A stretch of 64,000 bases of DNA from Pirellulales bacterium (GTDB lineage: Bacteria; Planctomycetota; Planctomycetia; Pirellulales; JAICIG01), in the NCBI GenBank assembly GCA_025927475.1, contig JAICLL010000006.1, positions 1-64,000 of the forward strand, read 5' to 3'. This document shows positions 1-9,507 of the stretch, piece after piece. A program made the position numbers and the translations under genes. How positions within the stretch are numbered: position 1 is the first letter of the stretch; each line of letters starts with the position of its first letter. The notes beneath the pieces were generated by a model. The model had not been told where the DNA came from and did not search any database. It worked only from the letters and a program-made list of their open reading frames with translations.

Positions 1-85
1 CCGGCCCCGCCCCCCCCCCGCCGGCCCCGCGCCGCGCGCGCGCGGGGCCGCCCCCCGGCCCCGGCCCCCCCCCCCCCCCCCCCCA
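1..85. repeat. Low-complexity poly-C/GC tract at window edge
   Basis: Almost pure C/G (ccggccccgcccccccccc...); probably contig-end or low-complexity sequence. Confidence 0.8.
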
Positions 86-188
86 CCCTACGGCGGTTTG
101 GTGTCCATCCGCGAGGCGCAACGTGACCCAATGAGGCAGTTCACGGAATGCCGCGGAGGAGCGTTCCCTACAGAGATCTTCAGCCATC

Positions 189-208
189 GAACGGAATGAA
201 TTCCGTTC
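189..208. promoter_or_regulatory. Inverted repeat GAACGGAAT-GA-ATTCCGTTC just upstream of the glycosylphosphotransferase start
   Basis: 9-bp perfect arms with a 2-nt spacer, ending 9 nt before the ATG at 218. Confidence 0.5.
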
Positions 209-217
209 TACGAATCC

Positions 218-1606
218 ATGTACCGCCGGCACGGACAAAAACTGGGATTGGCGTTTCTGGCCTGCGACCTGTCGGTCACGGCGGCAAGCTGGCTGACGGC
301 CTATTATGCGCGGTTCGAGATCTGGCCCACCCGGCATGGCGTGCCTGAGCCGGGACTTGTGTGGCGGGCGTTGCCGCTGGTGCTGGTGTTGGCGGCCATC
401 GCCTATCGGTTGTGCGGACTGTACGAAGTCCATCGCCTGCGCGAGTTGCCGCGCGAACTGGGCGTGGTCTGCCAGGCCAGCGGGCTGCTGTTTCTGCTGG
501 CCATCACGGTGGCGTTTTATCGCCGCGACGATTATGAATCGCGGTTGGCGCTGGCCATCTTTTTGTGCCTCAACGCTTTGTTGCTGATGGCCGCCCGGCG
601 AGCCGTCTGGCGCGTGTTGAAGGGTCTGCGGCGCCGAGGCCTCAACTATGGCCGCGCGGTGATTGTCGGCGCGGGCCGCACGGGCCGGCTGGTGGCCGAC
701 ACCATCCGCCACAACGATTGGACGGGACTCGAGGCCGTCGGTTTTGTCGATGCGCCGCCCAAGCACGAGCCGCCGTCGCTGCCGCGCCTGGGCGCAATTG
801 ACGAACTGAGCGAGATCGTCGCTCGGCACGATATCGACCATGTGTTCATCGCCTTGCCGCTGAGCCGATATGGCGAGCTGCCGCGCGTGTATCGCGCGTT
901 GGAGGAACTGTTGGTTGAAGTGCAGTTGGTGCCCGATCTGCCCGACCTGGCCGGCGTGCGCTTCCGCACGTTGGAAATCGACGACGTGGCGTTTGTCAGC
1001 CTGCGCGGCAATCCGCACTATGGCTGGCCGCGCTTGGCCAAGCGGGCCATGGACCTGGCGATCGCTTCGCTGGCACTGTTGCTCTTGTCGCCGTTGATGG
1101 CCGCCTTGGCCGTGGCGATCAAGCTTACCAGTCGTGGGCCGGTGCTGTATCGGCAGCCGCGGGCCGGGCTGGCGGGACGCACTTTCCAGATGCTCAAATT
1201 CCGCAGCATGTATGTCGATGCCGAAGCGGCCACCGGCCCGGTGTGGGCCACGCGGCGCGACCGCCGCTGTACGCCCTTGGGACGTTTTTTGCGTCGCTGG
1301 AGTCTCGACGAGCTGCCGCAATTGTTCAATGTGCTGGCCGGCGACATGAGCCTGGTGGGACCGCGGCCCGAGCGCGGCGTGCTGATCGAAAAATTCCGCC
1401 GACAGCTTCCCACCTATTTGCAACGCCATCAGGTGAAAGCCGGCATCACCGGCTGGGCGCAGGTGAATGGCTGGCGGGGCAACACGTCGCTCCGCCGCCG
1501 GCTGGAGTGCGACCTGTATTACATCAGCAACTGGTCGCTTTGGCTCGATTGCAAAATCCTCTGGATGACGCTCTGGCGCGGCTGGCGGGACGGACACGCC
1601 TATTGA
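218..1606 (+). CDS. Exopolysaccharide biosynthesis polyprenyl glycosylphosphotransferase (WcaJ/undecaprenyl-phosphate sugar transferase family)
   Basis: N-terminal TM segments, Rossmann-like CoA-binding-type domain (VIVGAGRTGRLVAD), C-terminal sugar transferase motifs (KRAMDLAIASLALLLLSPLM, LKFRSM, LDELPQLFNVLAGDMSLVGPRPE, GITGWAQVNGWRG). Confidence 0.93.
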   Translation: MYRRHGQKLGLAFLACDLSVTAASWLTAYYARFEIWPTRHGVPEPGLVWRALPLVLVLAAIAYRLCGLYEVHRLRELPRELGVVCQASGLLFLLAITVAFYRRDDYESRLALAIFLCLNALLLMAARRAVWRVLKGLRRRGLNYGRAVIVGAGRTGRLVADTIRHNDWTGLEAVGFVDAPPKHEPPSLPRLGAIDELSEIVARHDIDHVFIALPLSRYGELPRVYRALEELLVEVQLVPDLPDLAGVRFRTLEIDDVAFVSLRGNPHYGWPRLAKRAMDLAIASLALLLLSPLMAALAVAIKLTSRGPVLYRQPRAGLAGRTFQMLKFRSMYVDAEAATGPVWATRRDRRCTPLGRFLRRWSLDELPQLFNVLAGDMSLVGPRPERGVLIEKFRRQLPTYLQRHQVKAGITGWAQVNGWRGNTSLRRRLECDLYYISNWSLWLDCKILWMTLWRGWRDGHAY

Positions 1607-1657
1607 AGCCGGAAACGCGACGAGGGGGCTCATGCTGACTATGACCTTCGCGCGCTG

Positions 1658-2026
1658 CTAGCCGGACCGAGACTTATTTCGATTTCGCCGCGCCGAAGCC
1701 CCATTCGCGCGATTGTCGCGAGCGACTCCGTCCACCGACGGAGTGAATTCAACTCGGATGGCCATGGCCAATGCTTCAGCAATCCGTTTTAGCATCGCCA
1801 GTGAATGCGAGTCATAGTCGGAATCTTCCAGGCGCGCGATCACCGATTGATGGCTGCCAATCCGATCGGCAAGCTGCCTCTGCGTAAGCCCCGCTGACGT
1901 TCTCGCCAGGTAAATCTGTTCAGCAACATTGGCATTGAACATTTCGCGCTCGACGGCTGATGCCAAATCGCGATCCTTTTGCAACTTCTTGCGGAGCGCG
2001 GCAGCAAAGTCCTTGGTTCGCGGCAT
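1658..2026 (-). CDS. XRE-family helix-turn-helix protein, HigA-like antitoxin/regulator
   Basis: IYLARTSAGLTQRQLADRIGSHQSVIARLEDSDYDSHSLAMLKRIAEAL is a canonical HTH_3. Confidence 0.88.
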   Translation of the reverse strand: MPRTKDFAAALRKKLQKDRDLASAVEREMFNANVAEQIYLARTSAGLTQRQLADRIGSHQSVIARLEDSDYDSHSLAMLKRIAEALAMAIRVEFTPSVDGVARDNRANGASARRNRNKSRSG

Positions 2027-2041
2027 ATCAAGCCTCCCCCT

Positions 2042-2061
2042 TTATAACAATATTGCTATAA
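2042..2061. promoter_or_regulatory. 20-bp near-perfect palindrome TTATAACAATATTGCTATAA, candidate autoregulatory operator
   Basis: Symmetric apart from one mismatched pair; lies 16 nt upstream of the HTH gene start on the minus strand. Confidence 0.6.
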
Positions 2062-2088
2062 CGCTCCTCTGTCAAGGTAGAAGGCTCT

Positions 2089-2949
2089 TTAGCCCTGCAC
2101 CACCGGGTTCACCAGCGTGCCGATGCCGTCGATCGTGATGTTGATGACGTCGCCGGCGTGCAAGGTAAAGCTGTCGTCGGGCACAATGCCGGTGCCGGTC
2201 AATAGAATCGCGCCGTAACGGAACGTGTTGTCGCGGCCTAAGTAGTCGATCAGGTCTTCAAACGTGCGATGGAGCTGCGCGGCGGTCGTCTGACCTTCAA
2301 AAGCCACCACCGCCCGGCGAATCACCGCCAGATGAATGCCAATGTCGGGTTTGTCGGGCATGGCCGGCGCCAACGTGATGCACGGCCCCAAGGCGCACGA
2401 TTGATCGTAAACCTTCGCCTGCGGCAGATAGAGCGGGTTCTCGCCCTCGATATCGCGCGAACTCATGTCGTTGCCGATCGTGAAGCCCACCAGCTTGAGT
2501 TGCGAATTGAGCACCAGCGCCAGCTCGGGTTCGGGCACGTTCCAGGCCGCGTCGTTGCGGATGCGCACCGGCTTATCGGGACCAACGACCCGATAGGGCA
2601 TGGCTTTGAAAAACAGTTCCGGCCGCGGCGCTTCGTACACCTTGTCGTAGCAAGCGGCCGCCCCCTCCGATTCGTCCATCCGGGCCTTGCGGCTGCGGAT
2701 GTAGGTGACGCCCGCCGCCCACACTTCTTGCCGATCGACGGGCGGCAACAGCGACACGGAAGCCAGCGGCACACGATCGGCATCGGCATCGGTAAGCAAC
2801 GCCACGACCGCCGCCGGATCGTCGGCTTCGAGCACATCAGTCAACGTTTGATATTGTCCGCCGGTCGAGAGCAGTGGAATGATCTCATCGCCATCGAGGC
2901 GTCCGAACATTTCATCGCCGCCGGGCGGCGCGTATTTGACGAGTTTCAT
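2089..2949 (-). CDS. Fumarylacetoacetate hydrolase family protein
   Basis: FAH-fold motifs ([79 protein letters not shown]). Start set at MKLVKY; the longer ORF reads into an intergenic repeat. Confidence 0.92.
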   Translation of the reverse strand: MKLVKYAPPGGDEMFGRLDGDEIIPLLSTGGQYQTLTDVLEADDPAAVVALLTDADADRVPLASVSLLPPVDRQEVWAAGVTYIRSRKARMDESEGAAACYDKVYEAPRPELFFKAMPYRVVGPDKPVRIRNDAAWNVPEPELALVLNSQLKLVGFTIGNDMSSRDIEGENPLYLPQAKVYDQSCALGPCITLAPAMPDKPDIGIHLAVIRRAVVAFEGQTTAAQLHRTFEDLIDYLGRDNTFRYGAILLTGTGIVPDDSFTLHAGDVINITIDGIGTLVNPVVQG

Positions 2950-3136
2950 AAAATCGTGTGTCGGTATAACGGTGTTATCTGTAGGGAACGGACTCCGTGC
3001 CGTTCCGCGGACTGCCACTGCCGGTCCTATCTGCGCTACCTTACCGCTGGTGGCTGGGGCAGAGGTCGTCCAAACCGATCAGGCGTCGGAGCAACGCCAA
3101 CTTAATATATCCACCAGCCGACGCGCTTGCACGGCA

Positions 3137-4096
3137 TCAAGACCGATACTCGATCAGCGCTTGCAGCACGCGTTGCAAATCGTCGGGCAACGGCGCCGAA
3201 AACTCCAGCGGCTGGCCCGTATCGGGATGAGCGAAGCTCAGCCGGCTGGCGTGCAGCGCTTGCCGGTCGAGCAGCACCTCGTCGTCCTCGGCCCGGCGGC
3301 AAAGTTCGCCGCGCGTAATGCGCGCTCGCCCGCCATAGGCGCGGTCGCATAGCACCGGGCAGCCAATCGATGCCAAATGCACGCGAATCTGATGCGTGCG
3401 GCCGGTCTTGGGCCGAATCGTTACGCTGGCGAATCCCTGGAATCGCTGAATCACCTCGTAAAAACTTTGCGCCGGGCGGCTGGCCGGATCGCCGCGGCGG
3501 ATGGCCATCTTCTCGCGCTGGTGGGGATGCAGCCCGATCGGCAAGTCGATGGTGTCGCGGTCGCGGTCGGGCCGCCCGGCGACAATGGCAAAATACTCCT
3601 TCGAGACGGTGCGCTCTTCAAATTGCCGGGCCAGGGCCTGGTGCGCGCGGTCGTGCTTGGCCACCACCAGCACGCCGCTGGTGTCGCGATCGAGCCGGTG
3701 CACGATGCCCGGCCGCGATGGCCCGCCCACGCTGCTCAGGCGGTCAAAATGAAACTGCAGGGCGGCGGTCAGCGTGCCGCTCCAATTGCCCTTGCCCGGA
3801 TGCACCACCATGCCGGGCGGCTTGTTAATCACCGCCAGCGATGCATCTTCGTAAAGCACCTCCAGCGGAATGTCTTCCGGCTGCGGACCTTCGCGTGGCA
3901 GCTCTGGCAGCGTCAGCGTGATCCGTTCGCCGCAGCTGAGACGATGGCTGGCCTTCACGCGCTTGCCATTCACCTGCACGGCGGCCGCGTTGATCACCCG
4001 CCGCAGAAACGTGCGGCTGTAGCGAGGCAACTGCTGAGCCAGAAACCAATCGAGCCGCAGGTCGTTTTGGCTCTCGGCAACGATGAATTCAATCAT
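3137..4096 (-). CDS. RluA/RluD family ribosomal large subunit pseudouridine synthase
   Basis: S4-like N-terminus and HRLDRDTSGVLVVAK catalytic motif; GRTHQIRVHLASIGCPVLCD. Confidence 0.95.
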   Translation of the reverse strand: MIEFIVAESQNDLRLDWFLAQQLPRYSRTFLRRVINAAAVQVNGKRVKASHRLSCGERITLTLPELPREGPQPEDIPLEVLYEDASLAVINKPPGMVVHPGKGNWSGTLTAALQFHFDRLSSVGGPSRPGIVHRLDRDTSGVLVVAKHDRAHQALARQFEERTVSKEYFAIVAGRPDRDRDTIDLPIGLHPHQREKMAIRRGDPASRPAQSFYEVIQRFQGFASVTIRPKTGRTHQIRVHLASIGCPVLCDRAYGGRARITRGELCRRAEDDEVLLDRQALHASRLSFAHPDTGQPLEFSAPLPDDLQRVLQALIEYRS

Positions 4097-4105
4097 TCCG
4101 CGACA

Positions 4106-5041
4106 TTACTTGTCGGGATTGCCGCCCAACGAACTGGCCGGATCGGTGTTGGCGTCGCTCGTCGAGGCGTCGTCGCTTGTCGAGGCGTCGTCGCTCGTCG
4201 AGGCGTCATCGGGCGGCGGCTTGTCGGCGTCTGCGCCACCCAGCGAGGTTTTCGGTTCCTCATTACGCTGCGTATCGGTGGCCGGGGGCGTATCGGTGGC
4301 CGGCTCTTTGCGGCCGAAATCAATCGTCGAACCAAACGGATGGTCGTCCGAAAGATTGCCCAGGTCGAAGGCGGGTTTTTCGCCCGGCTTGCCCGGCCCC
4401 TTGGGCGCCTTCGGTTTGCTCGATTGCTTGGCAAACCAGTCGTAAAAATCTTTCGTTCCCTTTTGCTCCAGATCGTTCAGTCGCTCTCGAGCCAGCGCGG
4501 TAAACGCGCCATCGGGCCAGCGATCGACCAACGACTGATACTGCTCGCGGGCCTTAGCCAGTTCGTTCTTCGACTCATAGGCTTCCGCCAAACCGAAGCT
4601 GGCCCGCTCGGCCAAGGGAGAATCTGCCGGCGCGTCGTCGAGCACCGCGCGGTAACTCTCCACCGCCTCGTCAAGCGTCTCGCGCGAGGCGGGCCGGTCG
4701 TTGAACAATTGATCGACGCCCTTGGCCAGTTGCGCGTCGGCCAGGCTCAGCCGCGACCAGTTGCCGGGGGGCGTATCGGCGTAGTCTTCGGCCACGTTGA
4801 GCAGGCTTTCATCGGCGTCTTCGCGGCTACGTTCGTCGAGGGCCTGAAAGTAGCTCTCCCAGCCCTTCGCCTGCCGGGCATGGTTCTTTTGCGACCAATA
4901 AAGGTAGGCGAAAATCGCCACCGCCACCGCCAGCACCGTGGCGGAAATGGCGGTCGAATAGGGCTTCATCGCCTCGATTTTCTCGCCCAGCCAATCGGCC
5001 AGCACATTGGTGGCCAGTTCGTGCCGACGCTCGGTCTTCAT
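4106..5041 (-). CDS. Tetratricopeptide-repeat membrane protein (YfgM-like) with low-complexity C-terminal tail
   Basis: N-terminal TM (TAISATVLAVAVAIFAYLYW), TPR-like repeats, C-terminal (DDASTS)n tail. Confidence 0.75.
   Translation of the reverse strand: MKTERRHELATNVLADWLGEKIEAMKPYSTAISATVLAVAVAIFAYLYWSQKNHARQAKGWESYFQALDERSREDADESLLNVAEDYADTPPGNWSRLSLADAQLAKGVDQLFNDRPASRETLDEAVESYRAVLDDAPADSPLAERASFGLAEAYESKNELAKAREQYQSLVDRWPDGAFTALARERLNDLEQKGTKDFYDWFAKQSSKPKAPKGPGKPGEKPAFDLGNLSDDHPFGSTIDFGRKEPATDTPPATDTQRNEEPKTSLGGADADKPPPDDASTSDDASTSDDASTSDANTDPASSLGGNPDK
4154..4207. repeat. In-frame 18-bp minisatellite (3 units) encoding (DDASTS)n
   Basis: gtcgctcgtcgaggcgtc / gtcgcttgtcgaggcgtc / gtcgctcgtcgaggcgtc. 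Confidence 0.9.
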
Positions 5042-5202
5042 TCGGGTCTCTTCGTTCGCCGCGGGAATGCCACTGAGGGAATGCCACTGAACCACACACG
5101 AAGCCGTGCGTTCGTTCGCAGCGCGGAGTATAGGCCCCGCATCCGAAGCTCGTCAAGACGTGGCACTTACGTCGCAAGCGCCGGTCCGCGGCAAGCGCCA
5201 GT

Positions 5203-6195
5203 TCATTGAATAAACTCTTCGACCTCGTCGCCGGCGTTGACCGTGATCTCGCCGGCGTCTTCCAGCCGGCGGATAATATCGACAATCTGCTGCTGCACCT
5301 GCTCGACCGCCGACAGCCGCACCGGCCCAAGATATTCCATTTCCTCGCGCAGCATGTCGGCCGCCCGTGAAGACATGTTGCCCAAAATCTTCTGCTTGAG
5401 GTCTTCGCTGGCCCCTTTAAGCGCCATGGCAAGCTGCGAGCTTTCGACGTTTTTGAGCACCGTTTGAATGTCTTTGGCCGAGAACTTAGCGATGTCGTCA
5501 AACACGAACATCAGCCGCCGGATTTCTTCCACCAGGTCGGGGTCTTCCTGGGCCAGGTTTTCCAGCAGGCTGCGCTCGGTGGCCCGGTCGGTGACGTTGA
5601 GAATCTCGGCCACCGCCTCGACGCCGCCCGCATTCTCAAATTGCTGGCTCATCACGCTGGCCATGCGGTGTTCCAGCCCTTTTTCGACTTCATGGATGAT
5701 TTCGGGGTTGGTTTGCCCCATGGTCGCCACGCGCCGCACCACGGCCAACTGCCGGTCGCTGGGCAGCCCGCTGATCACGTCGGCCGCTTGCGACGGCTGC
5801 AAGTGCGACAGAATCAGCGCGATCGTCTGCGGATGCTCGTCCATGATAAACGTCAGCAGGTTTTGGCTATCGACCTTCTGCAAAAAGCCGAAGGGCATGG
5901 CCTCGATCTGCTGGCGGACGCTTTCGATGGTCGGGCTGGCGTTTCGGCCCAGGGCCTTTTCGACCAGGTTTTTGGCGACTTCCAATCCGCCCGAACCGGC
6001 CCCGATTGAGGCGGGCGACGCTTCGGCGAAGTCCTTGATGGCGATTTCCTGATCTTCGCCGCTAATCAGCCCGATCTTGGCGATTTCGACCGAGACCAGC
6101 TCGACCTGCTTGGCGCTGAGCTTGCCCATGACCTGGGCCGCTTCGTCTTGCGGCAGGCTCATCAGCAGCACGGCGGCTTTACGCAGGTCGGTCAT
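5203..6195 (-). CDS. fliG: Flagellar motor switch protein FliG
   Basis: MTDLRKAAVLLMSLPQDEAAQVMGKLSAKQVELVSVEIAKIG; EHPQTIALILSHLQPSQAADVISGLP; C-terminal FVFDDIAKFSAKDIQTVLKNV. Start placed at MTDLRK. Confidence 0.95.
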   Translation of the reverse strand: MTDLRKAAVLLMSLPQDEAAQVMGKLSAKQVELVSVEIAKIGLISGEDQEIAIKDFAEASPASIGAGSGGLEVAKNLVEKALGRNASPTIESVRQQIEAMPFGFLQKVDSQNLLTFIMDEHPQTIALILSHLQPSQAADVISGLPSDRQLAVVRRVATMGQTNPEIIHEVEKGLEHRMASVMSQQFENAGGVEAVAEILNVTDRATERSLLENLAQEDPDLVEEIRRLMFVFDDIAKFSAKDIQTVLKNVESSQLAMALKGASEDLKQKILGNMSSRAADMLREEMEYLGPVRLSAVEQVQQQIVDIIRRLEDAGEITVNAGDEVEEFIQ

Positions 6196-6252
6196 TGCCA
6201 CGGTGGTGGCCCTCGTCGAAGCGAGCAGTGCGGTCGGGTCCGTCTCTGGCGC

Positions 6253-6352
6253 TATCGGCCCTTCGCCGCCCGGCACTTGAGACGTTGCACCGCGCATACC
6301 GAACCGCCGCGCAGCCGGCCTTGCTTGCCGGGAACAGGGGTGGACGCCGCAC
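6253..6352. repeat. About 100-bp dispersed direct repeat, copy A
   Basis: tatcggcccttcgccgcccggcacttgagacgttgcaccgcgcataccga...ggacgccgcac; near-identical copy at 8491-8591. Confidence 0.9.
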
Positions 6353-6676
6353 CTCGCGCCACGCAACTCCAGCGCCGGTCATGTTTTGCGACCGTGCCGC
6401 CCAAGCATCAATCAACGCTTATGCAAGCGCACTTTCCGAGTATCCGCCGAAGACCAATCTCGCTGGCCTTCGCTCCCCTCTTCTTCCTCTCTCCGCATGA
6501 TCCCGGAAAACTGGCTTGGTCGGTTTCCCGCCTTCGAAATGCGTAATGCCAACGTTGGCCATATGCATAATGGGACATGTCCCAACGTGCATCGCCGATC
6601 AGCGCCGCCCCCTCCCCTCTCGCTGTTTTATACCAGGCGACTGGCTTGGTCGGTTTTCCGCGGGTTGTCGCCCAAA

Positions 6677-6703
6677 GTCGCCTTTCGCTCCGCGAAAGTA
6701 GCG
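6677..6703. repeat. Dispersed repeat (GTCGCCTTTCGCTCCGCGAAAGTAGCG family)
   Basis: Same motif at 37121-37150 and inverted at 37186-37210. Confidence 0.75.
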
Positions 6704-6746
6704 CTAGTTTGCTGCGCCTGTCGGCCGCGAGTGCAAATACAGAATC

Positions 6747-7313
6747 GTGCCACAGATTTCCAGCAAACCGGCTACACTACACCGGCTGGCCAACGACTTC
6801 GTTTCACTCACCGACGACTCGAATCGCATGTTCCTCTGCGGCGACCTCGGGCGCCTCTCGACGCGGCAGCGCGCGATCGTGATGGCAAAGCCCTACTGGC
6901 GCATCCGCTGGTTTGCGTCGATATTGAACTGGAATGGGCTGCGGCTGGAATGGATCAGGTTGAGCGATGTAGACGCGGAGCGTTGGCCTGACGGGACCGA
7001 GTCTAAGATCATTGTTTACTACCGTACCACCGACAAGCACTTCCACCTGCAGATCAATGAGCTGCCCGATCGTCCAAAGCTGCACCAGGCCACGATTTGG
7101 CCACTACGGTATGGCATTGGTCCGGCCGACGTCGCGGTGGGTTGGCATCGCTTTGATTTGTTCGACGATGACGACGACCTAATCGCTGAGGCGCAGCGGC
7201 TCAAGCCGTTTCTCGACCGGCAGCAACTTCGCGACCCCGCGAGGCGAGCCGCATGGAAGAAAACGCACCCTGAATTCGTGTTGCAACGGCGTAAACCTCG
7301 AAGAACGCAATAG
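6747..7313 (+). CDS. Hypothetical protein
   Basis: Uninterrupted 188-aa ORF with coding-like composition; start uncertain. Confidence 0.5.
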   Translation: MPQISSKPATLHRLANDFVSLTDDSNRMFLCGDLGRLSTRQRAIVMAKPYWRIRWFASILNWNGLRLEWIRLSDVDAERWPDGTESKIIVYYRTTDKHFHLQINELPDRPKLHQATIWPLRYGIGPADVAVGWHRFDLFDDDDDLIAEAQRLKPFLDRQQLRDPARRAAWKKTHPEFVLQRRKPRRTQ

Positions 7314-7381
7314 CCTGCCCACCGCATTCCCAGGCGAGCAATTCTGTTCTTGAGTTGCCTCATCCGGTTATCATAGCCCTC

Positions 7382-7939
7382 ATGACCCGGCGCTTTCAGT
7401 TCAGCCTCCGCGCGTTGCTGGCGGTGACGGCGGCGGTAGGGCTGATACTGGCTTGGGTTTTCGTCCCGGTTTTCGAAATGCGCCGGCAGCGGCAAATCGC
7501 CGACGCACTTGCGAAGCGGGGCATGGAAATCGACTACGACTACGATCCGCGGATCACCAAAGCCCAACCGCCCGGTCCCGCTTGGGCGCGGTTGCTTTAC
7601 GGCGACAACCTATATGTCAACCCGATTGCCGTCACCTGGCATGGCAAACCTCCCAGCGACGACGACCTGCGGCTGCTTGCGCAACTCAAGCATTTGCGGC
7701 GTCTATCGCTGGCGGGCATTGCCATCAACGATCGATACCTGACGAAGCTTGGTCACCTGGAAGCCCTGGAAGAGCTGGACCTGCACGCAACCGCGATTAC
7801 CGACTGGGGACTTGAGCAGCTTCCGATCTTCCCTAAGCTGAAACGGATTTACCTGGCAAACACAGCGACCACCCACGACGGAATCACGAAACTTCGCCGA
7901 CGAGTTGGTCACCTGCCGACGCTCTCAATCTCCTGGTAA
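7382..7939 (+). CDS. Hypothetical membrane-anchored leucine-rich-repeat-like protein ('FSLRALL' leader family)
   Basis: MTRRFQFSLRALLAVTAAVGLILAWV leader; LRRLSLAGIAINDRYLTKLGHLEALEELDLHATAITDWGLEQLP LRR pattern. Confidence 0.8.
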   Translation: MTRRFQFSLRALLAVTAAVGLILAWVFVPVFEMRRQRQIADALAKRGMEIDYDYDPRITKAQPPGPAWARLLYGDNLYVNPIAVTWHGKPPSDDDLRLLAQLKHLRRLSLAGIAINDRYLTKLGHLEALEELDLHATAITDWGLEQLPIFPKLKRIYLANTATTHDGITKLRRRVGHLPTLSISW

Positions 7940-7947
7940 GCTTGGCC

Positions 7948-8238
7948 ATGCGCCGCCCTCAGTTCAGCTTAAAAACACTGCTGTGGTTGATGGTAGTGGT
8001 TCCGCCGGCTTTCGCTTTCGGACTCGCCGAAGGTCGGAAAGTGGAGCAGGATGCGCTGAAAGCTGATCGAGCTCGCGTCGTGCAGAGAGATTTGGAATTG
8101 AACGACAAAAAAACGGCGCTCGACGACTATGCGCGAGAACTCTGGCAACGGTACGGTGCCCATGAGATGGCGAGCATGAAGCGCGAGCGTCCCGACATCG
8201 AATCGAATGGTAGGGGGTCCAAGCGAGTGACTGCTTGA
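7948..8238 (+). CDS. Small hypothetical protein of 'FSLKTLL' leader family
   Basis: MRRPQFSLKTLLWLMVVVPPAFAFGLAEGRKVEQDALK; follows the 7382 gene directly. Confidence 0.6.
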   Translation: MRRPQFSLKTLLWLMVVVPPAFAFGLAEGRKVEQDALKADRARVVQRDLELNDKKTALDDYARELWQRYGAHEMASMKRERPDIESNGRGSKRVTA

Positions 8239-8429
8239 CGTGGGCTACGAGAATCCATCAGATGGATCTTCCAGCCTTACCGCCAGAAGGTCGTGGCTCT
8301 GCCTTTACAGCGTCGAGTGCGAACCTGCCCCTGTTGACCATCCCTGCCGGGTCGTGATCTGCTTAGACCTGCACCGGGTCGGCGCGATCCATCCCGTGAA
8401 GCGCCAAGTGATCGAGGTGCGCTAGATCA

Positions 8430-8490
8430 TGCCGCGCCCGCAATTCAGCTTGAAAACGCTCTTATGGTTGATGGTCGTGGTGGTCCCGCG
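8430..8490 (+). pseudogene. Truncated 'FSLKTLL' leader gene fragment
   Basis: MPRPQFSLKTLLWLMVVVVP then abrupt junction into the ~100-bp repeat at 8491. Confidence 0.6.
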
Positions 8491-8591
8491 TATCGGCCCT
8501 TCGCCGCCCGGCACTTGAGACGTTGCACCGCGCATACCGACCCGCCGCGCAGCCTGCCTTGCTTGCCGGGAACAGGGGGTGGACGCCGCAC
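8491..8591. repeat. About 100-bp dispersed direct repeat, copy B
   Basis: Roughly 97% identical by eye to 6253-6352 (two substitutions plus one extra g). Confidence 0.9.
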
Positions 8592-8784
8592 GAGCATCAC
8601 CCAGCGCCGAAACCTGTCAAGCCATGCTAGAAAGATGCACTCCCGCCCCATGTCGGCTGAGTACAATGACTTATGCCGTTCCGGCGGGCCGCGGGACGAA
8701 GGTTCCCGTGGCCGGAGCAGACCTGCCGCCGGATTTTTCCTTGTTGGGTGAGTACATTTGCGGCCCGCGAGCGCTTTAAGTTCG

Positions 8785-9507
8785 ATGTCGAATCATTCGG
8801 CTTCCGACGGCATTGGCGGAATGGCCGCCAATACCGCTGGGCGGGAAGGCGCCGCCCCCGGAGGGAAAGACACTGCCGGGTTCGACGCCGCTCGGCTCAT
8901 CGTAGAGCACCAAGTGGGCGTTTGGCGGTATTTGCGGGCGCTGGGGTGCGACGCCGCCGAAGCCGAAGACCTGACCCAAGAGACGTTTCTGGCAGTGCTC
9001 CAAAAGCCGTTTCAAGATTATCAGCGAGCGGCTACGGCGGCCTACTTGCGGCAGGTTGCTCGAAACTTGCTCCTGAGCAGCCGGCGGCGGGCAACACGGG
9101 GGTCGGTGGCGGTGAAGAGCGCGGCGGAAATGGGGCTGGGTGACCTCGACGCGGCGGCGACGGACGCGGCGGAAGCCGCTTGGCTGCGGTGGAGCGGCGA
9201 CGACGACGGGGCGGAACGACTGGCGGCGTTGCATCGCTGCCTGCAGACGCTGACCGACCGAGCGCGGCAGGCTTTGGAGCTGCGGTTTGGCGAGCAGGCC
9301 TCGCGGGCCGACATCGCCGCCGCGTTAGGCATGAGCGAAGACGGGGCGAAAAACGTATTGCAGCGAGCGAAGCAACACTTGCGAGCTTGTATTGAACAGG
9401 AGATTTCGTCGGAAACCGCACGCGAGACGTCGCCAGGCGAGCCGGAAGCCGGACAGCGCAACGGGGCAGTATCCAAGGGAGTGCGATCCAAGGAGACATT
9501 GCGATGA
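8785..9507 (+). CDS. ECF-type RNA polymerase sigma-70 factor
   Basis: YLRALGCDAAEAEDLTQETFLAVLQKPF (region 2) and LTDRARQALELRFGEQASRADIAAALGMSEDGAKNVLQRAKQHLRACI (region 4). Confidence 0.9.
   Translation: MSNHSASDGIGGMAANTAGREGAAPGGKDTAGFDAARLIVEHQVGVWRYLRALGCDAAEAEDLTQETFLAVLQKPFQDYQRAATAAYLRQVARNLLLSSRRRATRGSVAVKSAAEMGLGDLDAAATDAAEAAWLRWSGDDDGAERLAALHRCLQTLTDRARQALELRFGEQASRADIAAALGMSEDGAKNVLQRAKQHLRACIEQEISSETARETSPGEPEAGQRNGAVSKGVRSKETLR

Noticed and set aside
3377-5209. 610-aa plus-strand ORF
   Set aside because: Antisense shadow of rluD-like and TPR genes; Arg/His/Leu-rich composition typical of high-GC reverse-frame ORFs
6195-6366. N-terminal extension of the fliG ORF
   Set aside because: Encoded largely by the dispersed ~100-bp repeat; canonical FliG start is MTDLRK at 6195
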